Source: Verrucomicrobiota bacterium
Lineage (GTDB): Bacteria > Verrucomicrobiota > Verrucomicrobiia > Chthoniobacterales > UBA6821
NCBI GenBank assembly: GCA_021413925.1
Contig: JAIOPL010000006.1
Coordinates: forward strand, 173,116-237,115
Direction of reading: 5' to 3'
DNA length: 64,000 nt
In this document: positions 34,918-42,861 of the stretch, one piece after another
Position numbering within the stretch: the first letter of the stretch is position 1
Layout: every line of letters starts with the position of its first letter
Made by a program: the position numbers and the translations under genes
The notes under the pieces: generated by a model
Database searches by the model: none
What the model saw: the letters and a program-made list of their open reading frames with translations, nothing else
Told to the model about the DNA's origin: nothing

Positions 34918-35015
34918 CAGAGATCCCCTCCTCCCGTGTTCATTGTCTGTATTCCGGCCGCAGATTCCGCTACCGGGAACAATTGCATGAACGCTGAGAT
35001 CTTTGTTCCTTTCAT
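34917..35015 (-). other. 32-aa open frame overlapping the oxidoreductase start (leader or relic)
   Basis: The frame starts MKGTKISAFMQLF and ends in TGA whose A is the A of the oxidoreductase ATG (TGATG). The ribosome-binding site of the oxidoreductase lies inside it. There is no recognisable domain. It could be a leader for translational coupling, a gene remnant, or chance; comparison with homologous loci is needed to choose. Confidence 0.3.
34927..34932 (-). promoter_or_regulatory. Strong ribosome-binding site of the FAD oxidoreductase
   Basis: AGGAGG on the minus strand lies nine bases before ATG 34917. Such strong sites are rare in this window, where most genes depend on overlap coupling, so it supports 34917 as start and may mark independent translation. 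Confidence 0.6.
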
Positions 35016-35019
35016 GGCA

Positions 35020-36165
35020 TTACTTGGCGGGGCTTGGTGAGGACTTCAGGACCTCCTGGATCTTGGGAGTGAGCTTTTGAGAGATTTCGATCATGCCTTG
35101 GTCTGAAGGATGCAGCAGGTCGTTAGCAAGTCCTGTGAAGCTCAGCAGGTCGGGCCCGTGGACATAGTGGACATTTTTGTGACCACTGGACTCGCAGATT
35201 TCCTTGAGAGCCTCGCGGAACGCTTTGGTGTTCTCGGCCTGCTTTCCGCTTTTCGATAAATCCCCTGCGCTCCAGGGAAAGATGCTGATGCAAAAGATGG
35301 GGGCCTTCGGATGGCTCTTGGCCAGAGTGTCGATCATGTAGGTAGCGCGCTTGCGAAACTCCTCCACCGTGAAACCGGCAACCATATTCACCGAGATTTC
35401 CAGCGTGCAGAGATCCCAGGGTTGCGCCGCGATGTAATCGGCCATTTCTTTTTCGCAAAAGGCCGTGCCACTCGATCCCAGGTTCACCAGATCATACCCC
35501 AAGGCTCTTGCGGTGAGGGAATTCCACTGCAAATCCGCCCGGGTTGCCACTTTACCCGATGTGATCGAGGTTCCATAGGTCATCATCACGGGGGCCAGTT
35601 CCTCCGGCGTCGGGGGGCGCACATCCCCGTCAATCCCGAGGAGGTTCACATCTGCTCCATCCACGATCACCCGGCAGACATTATTGGCAAAGCGAAGTCT
35701 CGGAATGTCTCCCATGTGCTGATAGAGCAGACCATGGCCCGACAGCCCAAGCGGCTTTCCAGTGCCGGTATCCATCCCACCGGAGGAGAAAATATCCCCC
35801 CAGTAGATGGTGACAGCCACTGGCTTCGGGGATTGGAAATACAACTTCACATTTTCTTTTTTTTCCCCATCTTTCACGACAAAGCGGATTTCGCAGTGCC
35901 GGGCTTTCATCATGAGATCGGCACCGGTCTGCCCTTCGCCGTCAGGATTTTTGCCCTCTGTGAGGTGATCCCTTACGGATTTCGGGACGCGGTAGAGGCG
36001 CACGCCCTTGCCATCCTGGTTGGGCTCGAGCCCACCGCAGTTTTGGAATTGCACTTTTTTGACGAAGTCCGGCAAGGGCGCATCTTGCGCGTGGGCAAAG
36101 TTTGCCGTGAAAACAACCGCCGCAAGGCTGGCGAGGAGTGTCGATGTTCTGTGGATTTTGTTCAT
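35020..36165 (-). CDS. Secreted SGNH/GDSL hydrolase (probable deacetylase)
   Basis: The 381-aa product has a signal peptide cleaved near ANFAHAQ|D. Residues about 30-185 are a beta-sandwich domain; the SGNH hydrolase follows with catalytic serine S200 in MMTYGTSITSG, block II glycine in LVNLGSSGTA (about 230), block III asparagine near LEISVNM (N260) and D/H in DLLHPSDQG near the C-terminus. Proteins of this two-domain layout remove acetyl or other ester groups from polysaccharides. It would work outside the cytoplasm together with the sulfatase and SASA esterase to strip substituents from the glycan. It lies 22 bases after the sulfatase gene in the same run. Confidence 0.83.
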   Translation of the reverse strand: MNKIHRTSTLLASLAAVVFTANFAHAQDAPLPDFVKKVQFQNCGGLEPNQDGKGVRLYRVPKSVRDHLTEGKNPDGEGQTGADLMMKARHCEIRFVVKDGEKKENVKLYFQSPKPVAVTIYWGDIFSSGGMDTGTGKPLGLSGHGLLYQHMGDIPRLRFANNVCRVIVDGADVNLLGIDGDVRPPTPEELAPVMMTYGTSITSGKVATRADLQWNSLTARALGYDLVNLGSSGTAFCEKEMADYIAAQPWDLCTLEISVNMVAGFTVEEFRKRATYMIDTLAKSHPKAPIFCISIFPWSAGDLSKSGKQAENTKAFREALKEICESSGHKNVHYVHGPDLLSFTGLANDLLHPSDQGMIEISQKLTPKIQEVLKSSPSPAK

Positions 36166-36187
36166 TTTTCAGTTGTTTTTTATTTTA

Positions 36188-37627
36188 TCAGCGAACCTCG
36201 GGGGGTCGATGGGATTTTTGGCCGATGCGTGTGTCGCCGCGCGGCTTCGGAATACCGGTCATATCGGGCTTGGCCCAGTCGCGGCACACCAGCGCGTCGA
36301 GTTCCGCGCAGATGGCCTGATAGTCCGGATGGTCGATGAGGTTGACATTTTCGTCGGGGTCATTTTCCAGATCGTAGAGCTGATGGAGATCGCCCTCACT
36401 GTGAACATATTTCCATCGGTCGCAACGCACCATGCGCTCGGCGGTGCCAAATTCGTAAAACTCGCTGAAAACCGCATCGCGTAGCGGTGAATTGGCACGA
36501 AGGACGGGAAGAAGGGATTTGCCGTCCAGCCCGGCCGGTGCCTCAATGCCGCAGGCGTCGCAGAATGTTGGCAGGAGATCGAGGAGGGTGGTGAGTTGAT
36601 GGCGAATGCTTCCGGGTTCCGTGACGCCGGTAATGCGGCAGATCATGGGCACTCCCACAGCGGTTTCAAAGAAGCACTGCTTCTGCACCATTTGGTGACT
36701 GAAGAGGTTCTCGCCGTGGTCGCTGGCATAGACGACGATGGTGTTTTCGTCGAGTCCCTGCTCCTTCAGCGCGTCCAGAATGCGGCCGAGCTGCTCGTCC
36801 ATGTAGCTCACATTGGCAAAGTAGGCTGCCATGCAATTGCGGATCTCGTCGTCGGTGTAGGTGCCCGGCGTGTTGATCGGGAAGATCGGATTGTCGTAGA
36901 TGGTGTCCGGCAGGCGGTCGCGGCTGTTGTAGAGATTGCCGGGCAACTCGATGCGGGCCGGATCATACATGTCGTGGAAGCGCTTGGGCGCATACATCTC
37001 GTTGTGCGGTTTTTCCAATCCGACCCAAAGAAAAAAGGGCTCTTCCCTGTGCTGCTTCAAAAACTCGATCGAGCGCTCGGCGGTAAGCCGGTCGAGAATG
37101 AACTCCTCCTCCAGCTGGATCGGTTCATTTTTCGGATTGTAACCATTCCGCTCCTTGGCATCGGGGTGCGGCTTATAATGCGGTAGGTAGCTGCAATACT
37201 CCCAAAACTTCTCCAGCCCGACGGTGCGCTGGTAGTCGCTCTGCATCGGCGTGTAGATCTCTAGGGCACGCTCGTCGAAGCCGATGTCGTTGGTATCGGA
37301 TTCGCCGGCGGCATGGACCTTGCCGAAGGCGCCGGTGACATAGCCTGCCTCGCGGAAGATGCTCGCCATGGTCGGCAGCCCCATGTCCTCGCCCATGTGC
37401 CTGTGGGTGTATGCCCCGCAGTTGTGCACATGCCGGCCGGTGATGAGCGCCGACCGGGAGGGCCCGCAGATAGGCGCCTCGGCGTAGGTGCGCGTGAACC
37501 GCGTCCCCGAGGCCGCAAGCCGGTCGAGGTTCGGAGTCTTCACGACGGGATGCCCGTAACAGCCGGCGGCATCCCGCCGGTGCTGGTCGGAAAGGATGAA
37601 GAGGATGTTCGGTTTGGATCGGCTCAT
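36188..37627 (-). CDS. Type I sulfatase (formylglycine-dependent, Cys type)
   Basis: The 479-aa product starts KPNILFILSDQHRRDAAGCY, with the metal-binding D14-Q15. The maturation motif C-x-P-x-R is C54-G-P-S-R in EAPICGPSRSALITGR; the cysteine becomes formylglycine. VYASDHGENL supplies further metal ligands. The length is typical. No signal peptide is seen, so the enzyme should desulfate sugars in the cytoplasm after import, and the cytoplasmic maturase encoded 8 kb upstream (45538-46821) would activate it. The sulfated sugar is not identifiable from motif alone. It is followed closely by the SGNH hydrolase gene; 68 bases separate it from the dehydrogenase gene upstream. Confidence 0.92.
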   Translation of the reverse strand: MSRSKPNILFILSDQHRRDAAGCYGHPVVKTPNLDRLAASGTRFTRTYAEAPICGPSRSALITGRHVHNCGAYTHRHMGEDMGLPTMASIFREAGYVTGAFGKVHAAGESDTNDIGFDERALEIYTPMQSDYQRTVGLEKFWEYCSYLPHYKPHPDAKERNGYNPKNEPIQLEEEFILDRLTAERSIEFLKQHREEPFFLWVGLEKPHNEMYAPKRFHDMYDPARIELPGNLYNSRDRLPDTIYDNPIFPINTPGTYTDDEIRNCMAAYFANVSYMDEQLGRILDALKEQGLDENTIVVYASDHGENLFSHQMVQKQCFFETAVGVPMICRITGVTEPGSIRHQLTTLLDLLPTFCDACGIEAPAGLDGKSLLPVLRANSPLRDAVFSEFYEFGTAERMVRCDRWKYVHSEGDLHQLYDLENDPDENVNLIDHPDYQAICAELDALVCRDWAKPDMTGIPKPRGDTRIGQKSHRPPEVR

Positions 37628-37695
37628 GAATCGAGAATCGTGCCCGATTACCGGATGGATTGGAGGCTCTCGTCGCGAAAGCCCCCCACCCTGCG

Positions 37696-38712
37696 CTAGG
37701 CTTTGGCGATCTTGACGAGTGGCTTGATGAGTTCGCGGTTGGCCAGCGCGGTGAAGGCCTCGGCGATGTTATCCAATGAAAATGTCTTGCTGGCATCGGT
37801 CCAGACTTCGGGTTTCAGGCGCCCGGCGCGGAAATGGGCGAGCACGGCCTCATGGGCTTCCGCCTCATCGTATCCACCCCCGTAGAAGGTGAATGTCTTG
37901 CCGGGAGTGAGATGGATTTTACCGGCCTCATCCAAGCCGTAGATCCCGATGGTGCCTCCCTCCTTGAGACAACCCTGACCGGAAGAGACCAGATCGGCCT
38001 TGCCAAGGGCATCGATGACGAAATCGAAGCCTTCGGGCGATGCCTCCATGACCTGCGCCCAGGGGTTTTCCGCGCGGTAGTCGACATAGTGGGTGACACC
38101 GGCGAGTTTGGCATCGGATTCACGGTTGGCGGCCCCAAGCATGGCGACCCGTGTGGCGCCGAGATTGATGGCGTGCGAGGCGAACGCGAGTCCGTTCCCG
38201 CCGGATCCGAGGATGAGAACGGAGCTCTCCTTGCGAACTCCCATGCGTGTCAGATAGCTCAGCGTCTCGCGCCATGTGATGAAAAGCGTCCCGACCGCCG
38301 GGGACACATCCTCCGGAAGGACTTGCTGGACCGTTTTATCCTGCCATCCGTCCAGTCCGTCCTCCTTCATGGCGCGCCAATCCGTGGCAATTCCCATCTC
38401 GGCAAAACCACCCCACCCGTTTGTCACCCCGCCGGTTGCCGGGCATCCGACGCGGGTGATCACATCCCCCGCCTTGAGATGGCGAACCTTGGCTCCCGTT
38501 TCCACGACGCGTCCGACACTCTCGTGTCCCAGGATGAAAGGCATGCTCAACCAATAACAGAAAGGGGGATGACCCTGGACGAGATGGGTGTCCGTGCCCG
38601 CGCAGACTGATCCGCAAAGGATCTCGCAGCGGGCTTCGTAATCACCCATCGGGGGTTCGGGCAGATCGAGAACGGCAATTTCCCCGGCTTTTTGAACAAC
38701 GACGGCTTTCAT
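37696..38712 (-). CDS. Zinc-dependent medium-chain alcohol/polyol dehydrogenase
   Basis: The 338-aa product has the MDR catalytic-zinc motifs C37 in GSVCAGTDTHLV and H63-E64 in LGHESVGRVVETG, then a Rossmann fold with VLILGSGGNGLAFASHAINLG (about 166-186). The four-cysteine structural zinc site is missing. It resembles L-fucose, sorbitol or threonine dehydrogenase-like MDR enzymes that oxidise a sugar or polyol hydroxyl with NAD(P). Given the fucosidase upstream, oxidation of L-fucose or another released sugar is an attractive but unproved role. Cytoplasmic. About 120 bases separate it from the TIM-barrel gene upstream, the largest gap in this part of the run, which contains no recognisable gene. 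Confidence 0.85.
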   Translation of the reverse strand: MKAVVVQKAGEIAVLDLPEPPMGDYEARCEILCGSVCAGTDTHLVQGHPPFCYWLSMPFILGHESVGRVVETGAKVRHLKAGDVITRVGCPATGGVTNGWGGFAEMGIATDWRAMKEDGLDGWQDKTVQQVLPEDVSPAVGTLFITWRETLSYLTRMGVRKESSVLILGSGGNGLAFASHAINLGATRVAMLGAANRESDAKLAGVTHYVDYRAENPWAQVMEASPEGFDFVIDALGKADLVSSGQGCLKEGGTIGIYGLDEAGKIHLTPGKTFTFYGGGYDEAEAHEAVLAHFRAGRLKPEVWTDASKTFSLDNIAEAFTALANRELIKPLVKIAKA

Positions 38713-38832
38713 GTTTTATGCTGTGATTTTTTGGGTTTTGGATTCGGATTCCGTGAGACAATCGATGCCGCGCGTCGGCAACGGCTACGGATCTTGCAGT
38801 GATGATTATTTCGTGTCGATAACTTCCTGTTT

Positions 38833-40122
38833 TCAGGTGATACGGATTTCGCGTTTGTAGCGGAAGAGGCGGCCCTGGCCGGGCTGGAAGTCCAGGGGCA
38901 TCTTTCGCGGATCGAATCGGCCGTAGGGATTGGGATTGACCCACTGCCCCGAGTCAGGACTCAACTCCTCCACCGCACTGTCCGTGCCGAAGTGGAATGC
39001 GGTGTGCGAGGGCTCGAAAGGGGTGCGGTTGACGATGAGGGCGTATTCCCAACCGCTGTCGTCCACAAACTGACCCACCACGACGGCGTCGCCACGGGCA
39101 AAGAGATCGCTGGGATTGCCGAGGATGCACTGGTCAAGCGACCGTGTGCCGGTGAGGTTGGGCGGATAGTGGTAGACCCCGATGCTGCGCAGCGTCATCA
39201 AGGTAGGCCCCCAGGCCTGCAACACGCGGTTGATCCGGCGGGCGGCCTGCCAATTCTCATTGGGCGTCCAATCCGGCGGATCGATCATCATGTTGTTGTA
39301 GGAGTAGGTGAAGTATTGGATGCCGCGCGCGCCGTAAGCCAGGTTCACCATCACCTGAAAGAGCATTTCGCCGTCGCGTGTCTCCCGCGAATACTGGTAA
39401 GTGCCGTAGTTGCACATCCAGAGAGGCACCTGCCAGCTTCGGGAATACTGGCGCAGCACATCGAGCATCTCGAAGAACTGAACCGCAAGGCGGGCCTTGT
39501 GGCGGGGATAGTAGTAGGGATTGCTGTCGCGGTTGGCCAACCACTCCTCCTCGGAGACAATGCTGAAGGGGTAGTAATCCGAGCTGACGAATTCCGGGGC
39601 GCAGGTCTCCCCGAAGTGATCCCACATCTCCTCGTAACTGCAGTAACCGGACCAGCTCATGTTGGTGGTCCAGTGGTTGCAGTAGCAGAGATGTTCCGGA
39701 TCATGCTCGCGGAAAAAAGCGAAGGCCTTGGCGATATCCTCCATCAGGTTGATCTTCGGTTCGTCCGAGATGTAATAGCCCAGCAGCGCGGGATGGTGCC
39801 GCACCTCTTCGATGACCGCCTTCATCCGCGCCTTCCAATCGTCGGTGACCTCGCCCTCCCCGACCCGCATGCCGGGGCAGCCCATGATGATCCGCACTCC
39901 GGCGGCCTGCGCGATGTCGAGTTGCCCGAGCATCCTGCCGGGCGAAAGTTCCGAGAGCGAGGCGTTGAAACCGCCTGCGGCCAGATCCCCCATGGTCTTC
40001 GGCGTGATCTGGTCGCCGCCCGGCCCGATCCAGGCCAGAACCAGAAAATCGGCCGGCAGCGTGTCCGGTACCGACCGGCCTGCCGCTTGCGGTTTCTGAA
40101 CACTGGTGTTTTTCTTTCGCAT
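38833..40122 (-). CDS. TIM-barrel protein, putative clan-A glycosidase
   Basis: ATG 40122 (MRKKNTSVQKPQ) is chosen over a TTG at 40143; product 429 aa. The barrel shows FLVLAWIGPGGDQITPKT, GGFNASLSELSPG, IIMGCPGMRVGEGEV, HHPALLGYYISDEPKI and YGARGIQYFTYSYNNMM; the aspartate-glutamate in YISDEP is positioned like the acid/base at the end of strand 4 in clan GH-A. The C-terminal 90 residues look like a small beta domain (YALIVNRTPFEP). No signal peptide. I cannot name a numbered GH family; many Verrucomicrobiota loci carry such proteins. It starts 24 bases after the stop of the ~880-aa paralog A and belongs to the same run. Confidence 0.6.
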   Translation of the reverse strand: MRKKNTSVQKPQAAGRSVPDTLPADFLVLAWIGPGGDQITPKTMGDLAAGGFNASLSELSPGRMLGQLDIAQAAGVRIIMGCPGMRVGEGEVTDDWKARMKAVIEEVRHHPALLGYYISDEPKINLMEDIAKAFAFFREHDPEHLCYCNHWTTNMSWSGYCSYEEMWDHFGETCAPEFVSSDYYPFSIVSEEEWLANRDSNPYYYPRHKARLAVQFFEMLDVLRQYSRSWQVPLWMCNYGTYQYSRETRDGEMLFQVMVNLAYGARGIQYFTYSYNNMMIDPPDWTPNENWQAARRINRVLQAWGPTLMTLRSIGVYHYPPNLTGTRSLDQCILGNPSDLFARGDAVVVGQFVDDSGWEYALIVNRTPFEPSHTAFHFGTDSAVEELSPDSGQWVNPNPYGRFDPRKMPLDFQPGQGRLFRYKREIRIT

Positions 40123-40146
40123 CCTGATTGAAGTTTTAGCCAAGCC

Positions 40147-42810
40147 CTATGGCTGGCCTTTGACGATCTTTTCGAGCACGGCAATGAATGCCTTGTCAGG
40201 CTCCGGCTGCGCCTGCTCGGCGGCCAGCGCGGCCTTGGCGGCCTCAAGGACGCGCGGCTCCTTCCACCAGAGGCCGTGCTGGTAGACATATCTCGGGTGA
40301 AGAGCGGTTGCCGCACCCCGGCGCATCTTGGCATCGTTCAGCAACGGGAGGAGATACGCCAGCACCGCATCCTTGGCCGGCACCCCGGCATTTGTGCGCC
40401 ACCCGAGAAGACCGGCGGCCTGGAAGCGTTGCTCATCCGGAAGTGTTGCGTCGTTCATGATCGCAAGCAGCGCCTCGTCGGCATTTTTTCCCGGAGTGTC
40501 GAACAGGATGTCGATTCCCACACGGGCGTCGGCAGGAGTCTTCTTGATATGCTCGACCAGCGCGCTCACGGCGGCCGGACCGCCACGGCGCATGGCACCG
40601 CTCACAGGAGCCGTCCATGGGCCATATTGTGGAACATACTTCGGCAGGCGGGTGAACTGACCCACATGCGCCGCGACACTCTCCGGCGTGGTCAGGGAGT
40701 CGAGAGCGAGCATCGGCACAAGATTGCCCTTGGCCGCCAACAGCTTGTCGATCGAGGCGGCATCAGGCTTGCCCTCGCACACCTGTTTGGCGGCGAAGAA
40801 GCGCATCGGTTCCGCGGCTGCGGGATCGAGGGCGACCGCAAGCAACTGCTCCGGCGTCATGCCGTCGAGTTCCTTCGGCGGCCCGGCTTGCAGCATCGTG
40901 CTCACGGCGACAGCCCTTTCAATGAACTCCTCCCCGCCCCCGCATAGTATGATGTCGCCATTCCTTGCCTGTTCCACCCAGCGCCAGAAATCCTTGAGCG
41001 CTCCGCCGCCAATCGTGGTGAGGCATTTGAAGGCATCGGGCCAGGTCGCCTTGACCACCGGTGGTGTGCCGTCAAGCGGTCCGCTCAGACCGTCGAAGGG
41101 AGCGTTGACCGTGTATTGGATCAGCGGCGTGTGTTCGATCGTGAACAGCACATCGGGATGCCGCCTGAGCACCTCGGCCCACACATCCTCGTTGAGCAGC
41201 GCGTGATACCACTTCGGAGTGCCGTCGGCATTCTTCGGCCAGGCGGCCTTCTCCTCATCGGTCTTGGGCCAGAACCCCGCCCCGTCGTTGGTGTCCACAT
41301 AGAACAGGTTGCAACCCCACCGTTTCTTCGCGTATTCCACCTTCTCGCTGAGGATGTCCGCCGGGGGTCGCTTGGGATGCGGGTAATCGTGGAAATACGA
41401 AAATTTGCTCTTCAGATTCTGCTGATCGGAAAAAGCGGCGTCCTTTTCCTCCTTGACCGCGATCACCGAGGGCCGCAGGCAGACGCCCACCTTGAACCCG
41501 GCGTCGCGAAATTTCTTGAAAAACTCGTCCGCGACAGCATCCGCCTCGGGGCACATGGATTCGACCATGTGCGGGTCGCCCGCATACTTGAGGTAAGGCG
41601 GCACATCACCCTCGATGTTCCAGACGATCATCCCCTGGGCGTTGATCTTCTTCATCTGGGCGATCAACCGGTCGGCGTGATCAAGCATCAGTTTGCGAAT
41701 CTCCTCGGCGCGTGGGCCGACCGCTGGCTTCTTCAACTCCAGACCCTCCGGTTCATGGAACGGGAATTTGTCTCCAATCATGGTGGCGACGATCGGCCGC
41801 CGATCATCCCACTTGAAGAGCATCGGGTGAGCCTTGGCGTAGCCTTGGAGCGCCTCCTTGGCCGGGGCGAGCGGATCGCTGGCATTGCCGAAGCGCAGCC
41901 AGACCGTGTAGGTGTCGCTTCCGCCTGGAGCGATCGGGCGCGAGGCATAGCGGTCGTGATAGAGCAGGCGGTCGCCGCCGACGCTCAGGGTCAGCCACCA
42001 GGTCTCACCCTTTTCGGCGCGCTCCTCTTCGAGTTGGCGGAGCGCCAGATCCATGGCCACCGGATCATTCACCGCGTAGCCGGTAAGTTTCTTTTTGGCC
42101 GCATCCTTGCGGTTCCAAGGCTCGACCCATGTGTCGGTCTCCCAGCTCAGTTTCAGTTGCCGCTTGGTCTCGGGAGTCGTCGCCACAACGGCCCGCGAGT
42201 CCTTGCCGCGACCATCGGAGTAACCTGCCTGCCCCACCAGTGGCAGGGCGACCGGGCCGCTCAGCGTGTCGCCTTTTGCAGCGGGTGCAGCCTGACCAAA
42301 AAAGACCGCTTCGGTGGTGGTCGCCGGACCGGTGTTGCCCGGCATCTTCAGGGTGAAGAGCCGTTGATCGAATTGGGCGAGTGTCTTGGGTGAGGTATTC
42401 CGCACCGTCACCTCGATATTCACCCCTTCGGGAACCACTTGATAGGTCCGGACGACCTCACCCCAGGCGAATGTCTGGGTCAATTGCCGCTTGGCCGCAT
42501 CATACGAGGTGCTCTGCAGTTTGAGATCGGCCTTGTCCACCGGGTAGGTCTTGTCATCAGCCCCCCAGATCGACAGCTTGGCTTCCGGATCGCGGAAGCG
42601 AACGGTAGGGTCGAGCGACTTGGTGGGCTGGCTGATCACCTGGCCGTCGAGTGTGATGGAGAGTTCCCCCTTGTCGGTGAAATCGATCTTCACATCGGGT
42701 GCCGTCGGCTTGGCGGCCGGTTCCGCCGCGACCAGCGTTGCGACCCCCGCCAGCAGGGTCAGGGCAAGCCCAAGCAGGCGGGATTTCAGTTTCAGGGGTT
42801 TTGTGTCCAT
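40147..42810 (-). CDS. Secreted ~887-aa TIM-barrel plus HEAT-like protein, paralog A
   Basis: The start at 42810 (MDTKPLKLKSRLLGLALTLL) provides a signal peptide cleaved near TLVAA|E. An N-terminal beta-rich domain (about 35-330) leads to a TIM-barrel-like domain (about 335-600) with GMIVWNIEGDVPPYLKY, VGVCLRPSVIAVKEEK and LFYVDTNDGAGFW, whose Y-V-D segment resembles the nucleophile strand of clan GH-D/GH31-type glycosidases. Residues about 660-885 look like alpha-helical HEAT-type repeats. Activity unknown; a secreted glycosidase is my best guess. It is the downstream twin of the gene at 42862-45504, about 94% identical near the N-terminus but clearly diverged in about 600-840. It lies 51 bases after that gene. 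Confidence 0.75.
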   Translation of the reverse strand: MDTKPLKLKSRLLGLALTLLAGVATLVAAEPAAKPTAPDVKIDFTDKGELSITLDGQVISQPTKSLDPTVRFRDPEAKLSIWGADDKTYPVDKADLKLQSTSYDAAKRQLTQTFAWGEVVRTYQVVPEGVNIEVTVRNTSPKTLAQFDQRLFTLKMPGNTGPATTTEAVFFGQAAPAAKGDTLSGPVALPLVGQAGYSDGRGKDSRAVVATTPETKRQLKLSWETDTWVEPWNRKDAAKKKLTGYAVNDPVAMDLALRQLEEERAEKGETWWLTLSVGGDRLLYHDRYASRPIAPGGSDTYTVWLRFGNASDPLAPAKEALQGYAKAHPMLFKWDDRRPIVATMIGDKFPFHEPEGLELKKPAVGPRAEEIRKLMLDHADRLIAQMKKINAQGMIVWNIEGDVPPYLKYAGDPHMVESMCPEADAVADEFFKKFRDAGFKVGVCLRPSVIAVKEEKDAAFSDQQNLKSKFSYFHDYPHPKRPPADILSEKVEYAKKRWGCNLFYVDTNDGAGFWPKTDEEKAAWPKNADGTPKWYHALLNEDVWAEVLRRHPDVLFTIEHTPLIQYTVNAPFDGLSGPLDGTPPVVKATWPDAFKCLTTIGGGALKDFWRWVEQARNGDIILCGGGEEFIERAVAVSTMLQAGPPKELDGMTPEQLLAVALDPAAAEPMRFFAAKQVCEGKPDAASIDKLLAAKGNLVPMLALDSLTTPESVAAHVGQFTRLPKYVPQYGPWTAPVSGAMRRGGPAAVSALVEHIKKTPADARVGIDILFDTPGKNADEALLAIMNDATLPDEQRFQAAGLLGWRTNAGVPAKDAVLAYLLPLLNDAKMRRGAATALHPRYVYQHGLWWKEPRVLEAAKAALAAEQAQPEPDKAFIAVLEKIVKGQP

Positions 42811-42861
42811 GGTGTGCTTTCCGAGTTCAGGCTGAAGGATCATTTACACCCGATCGGCGGC

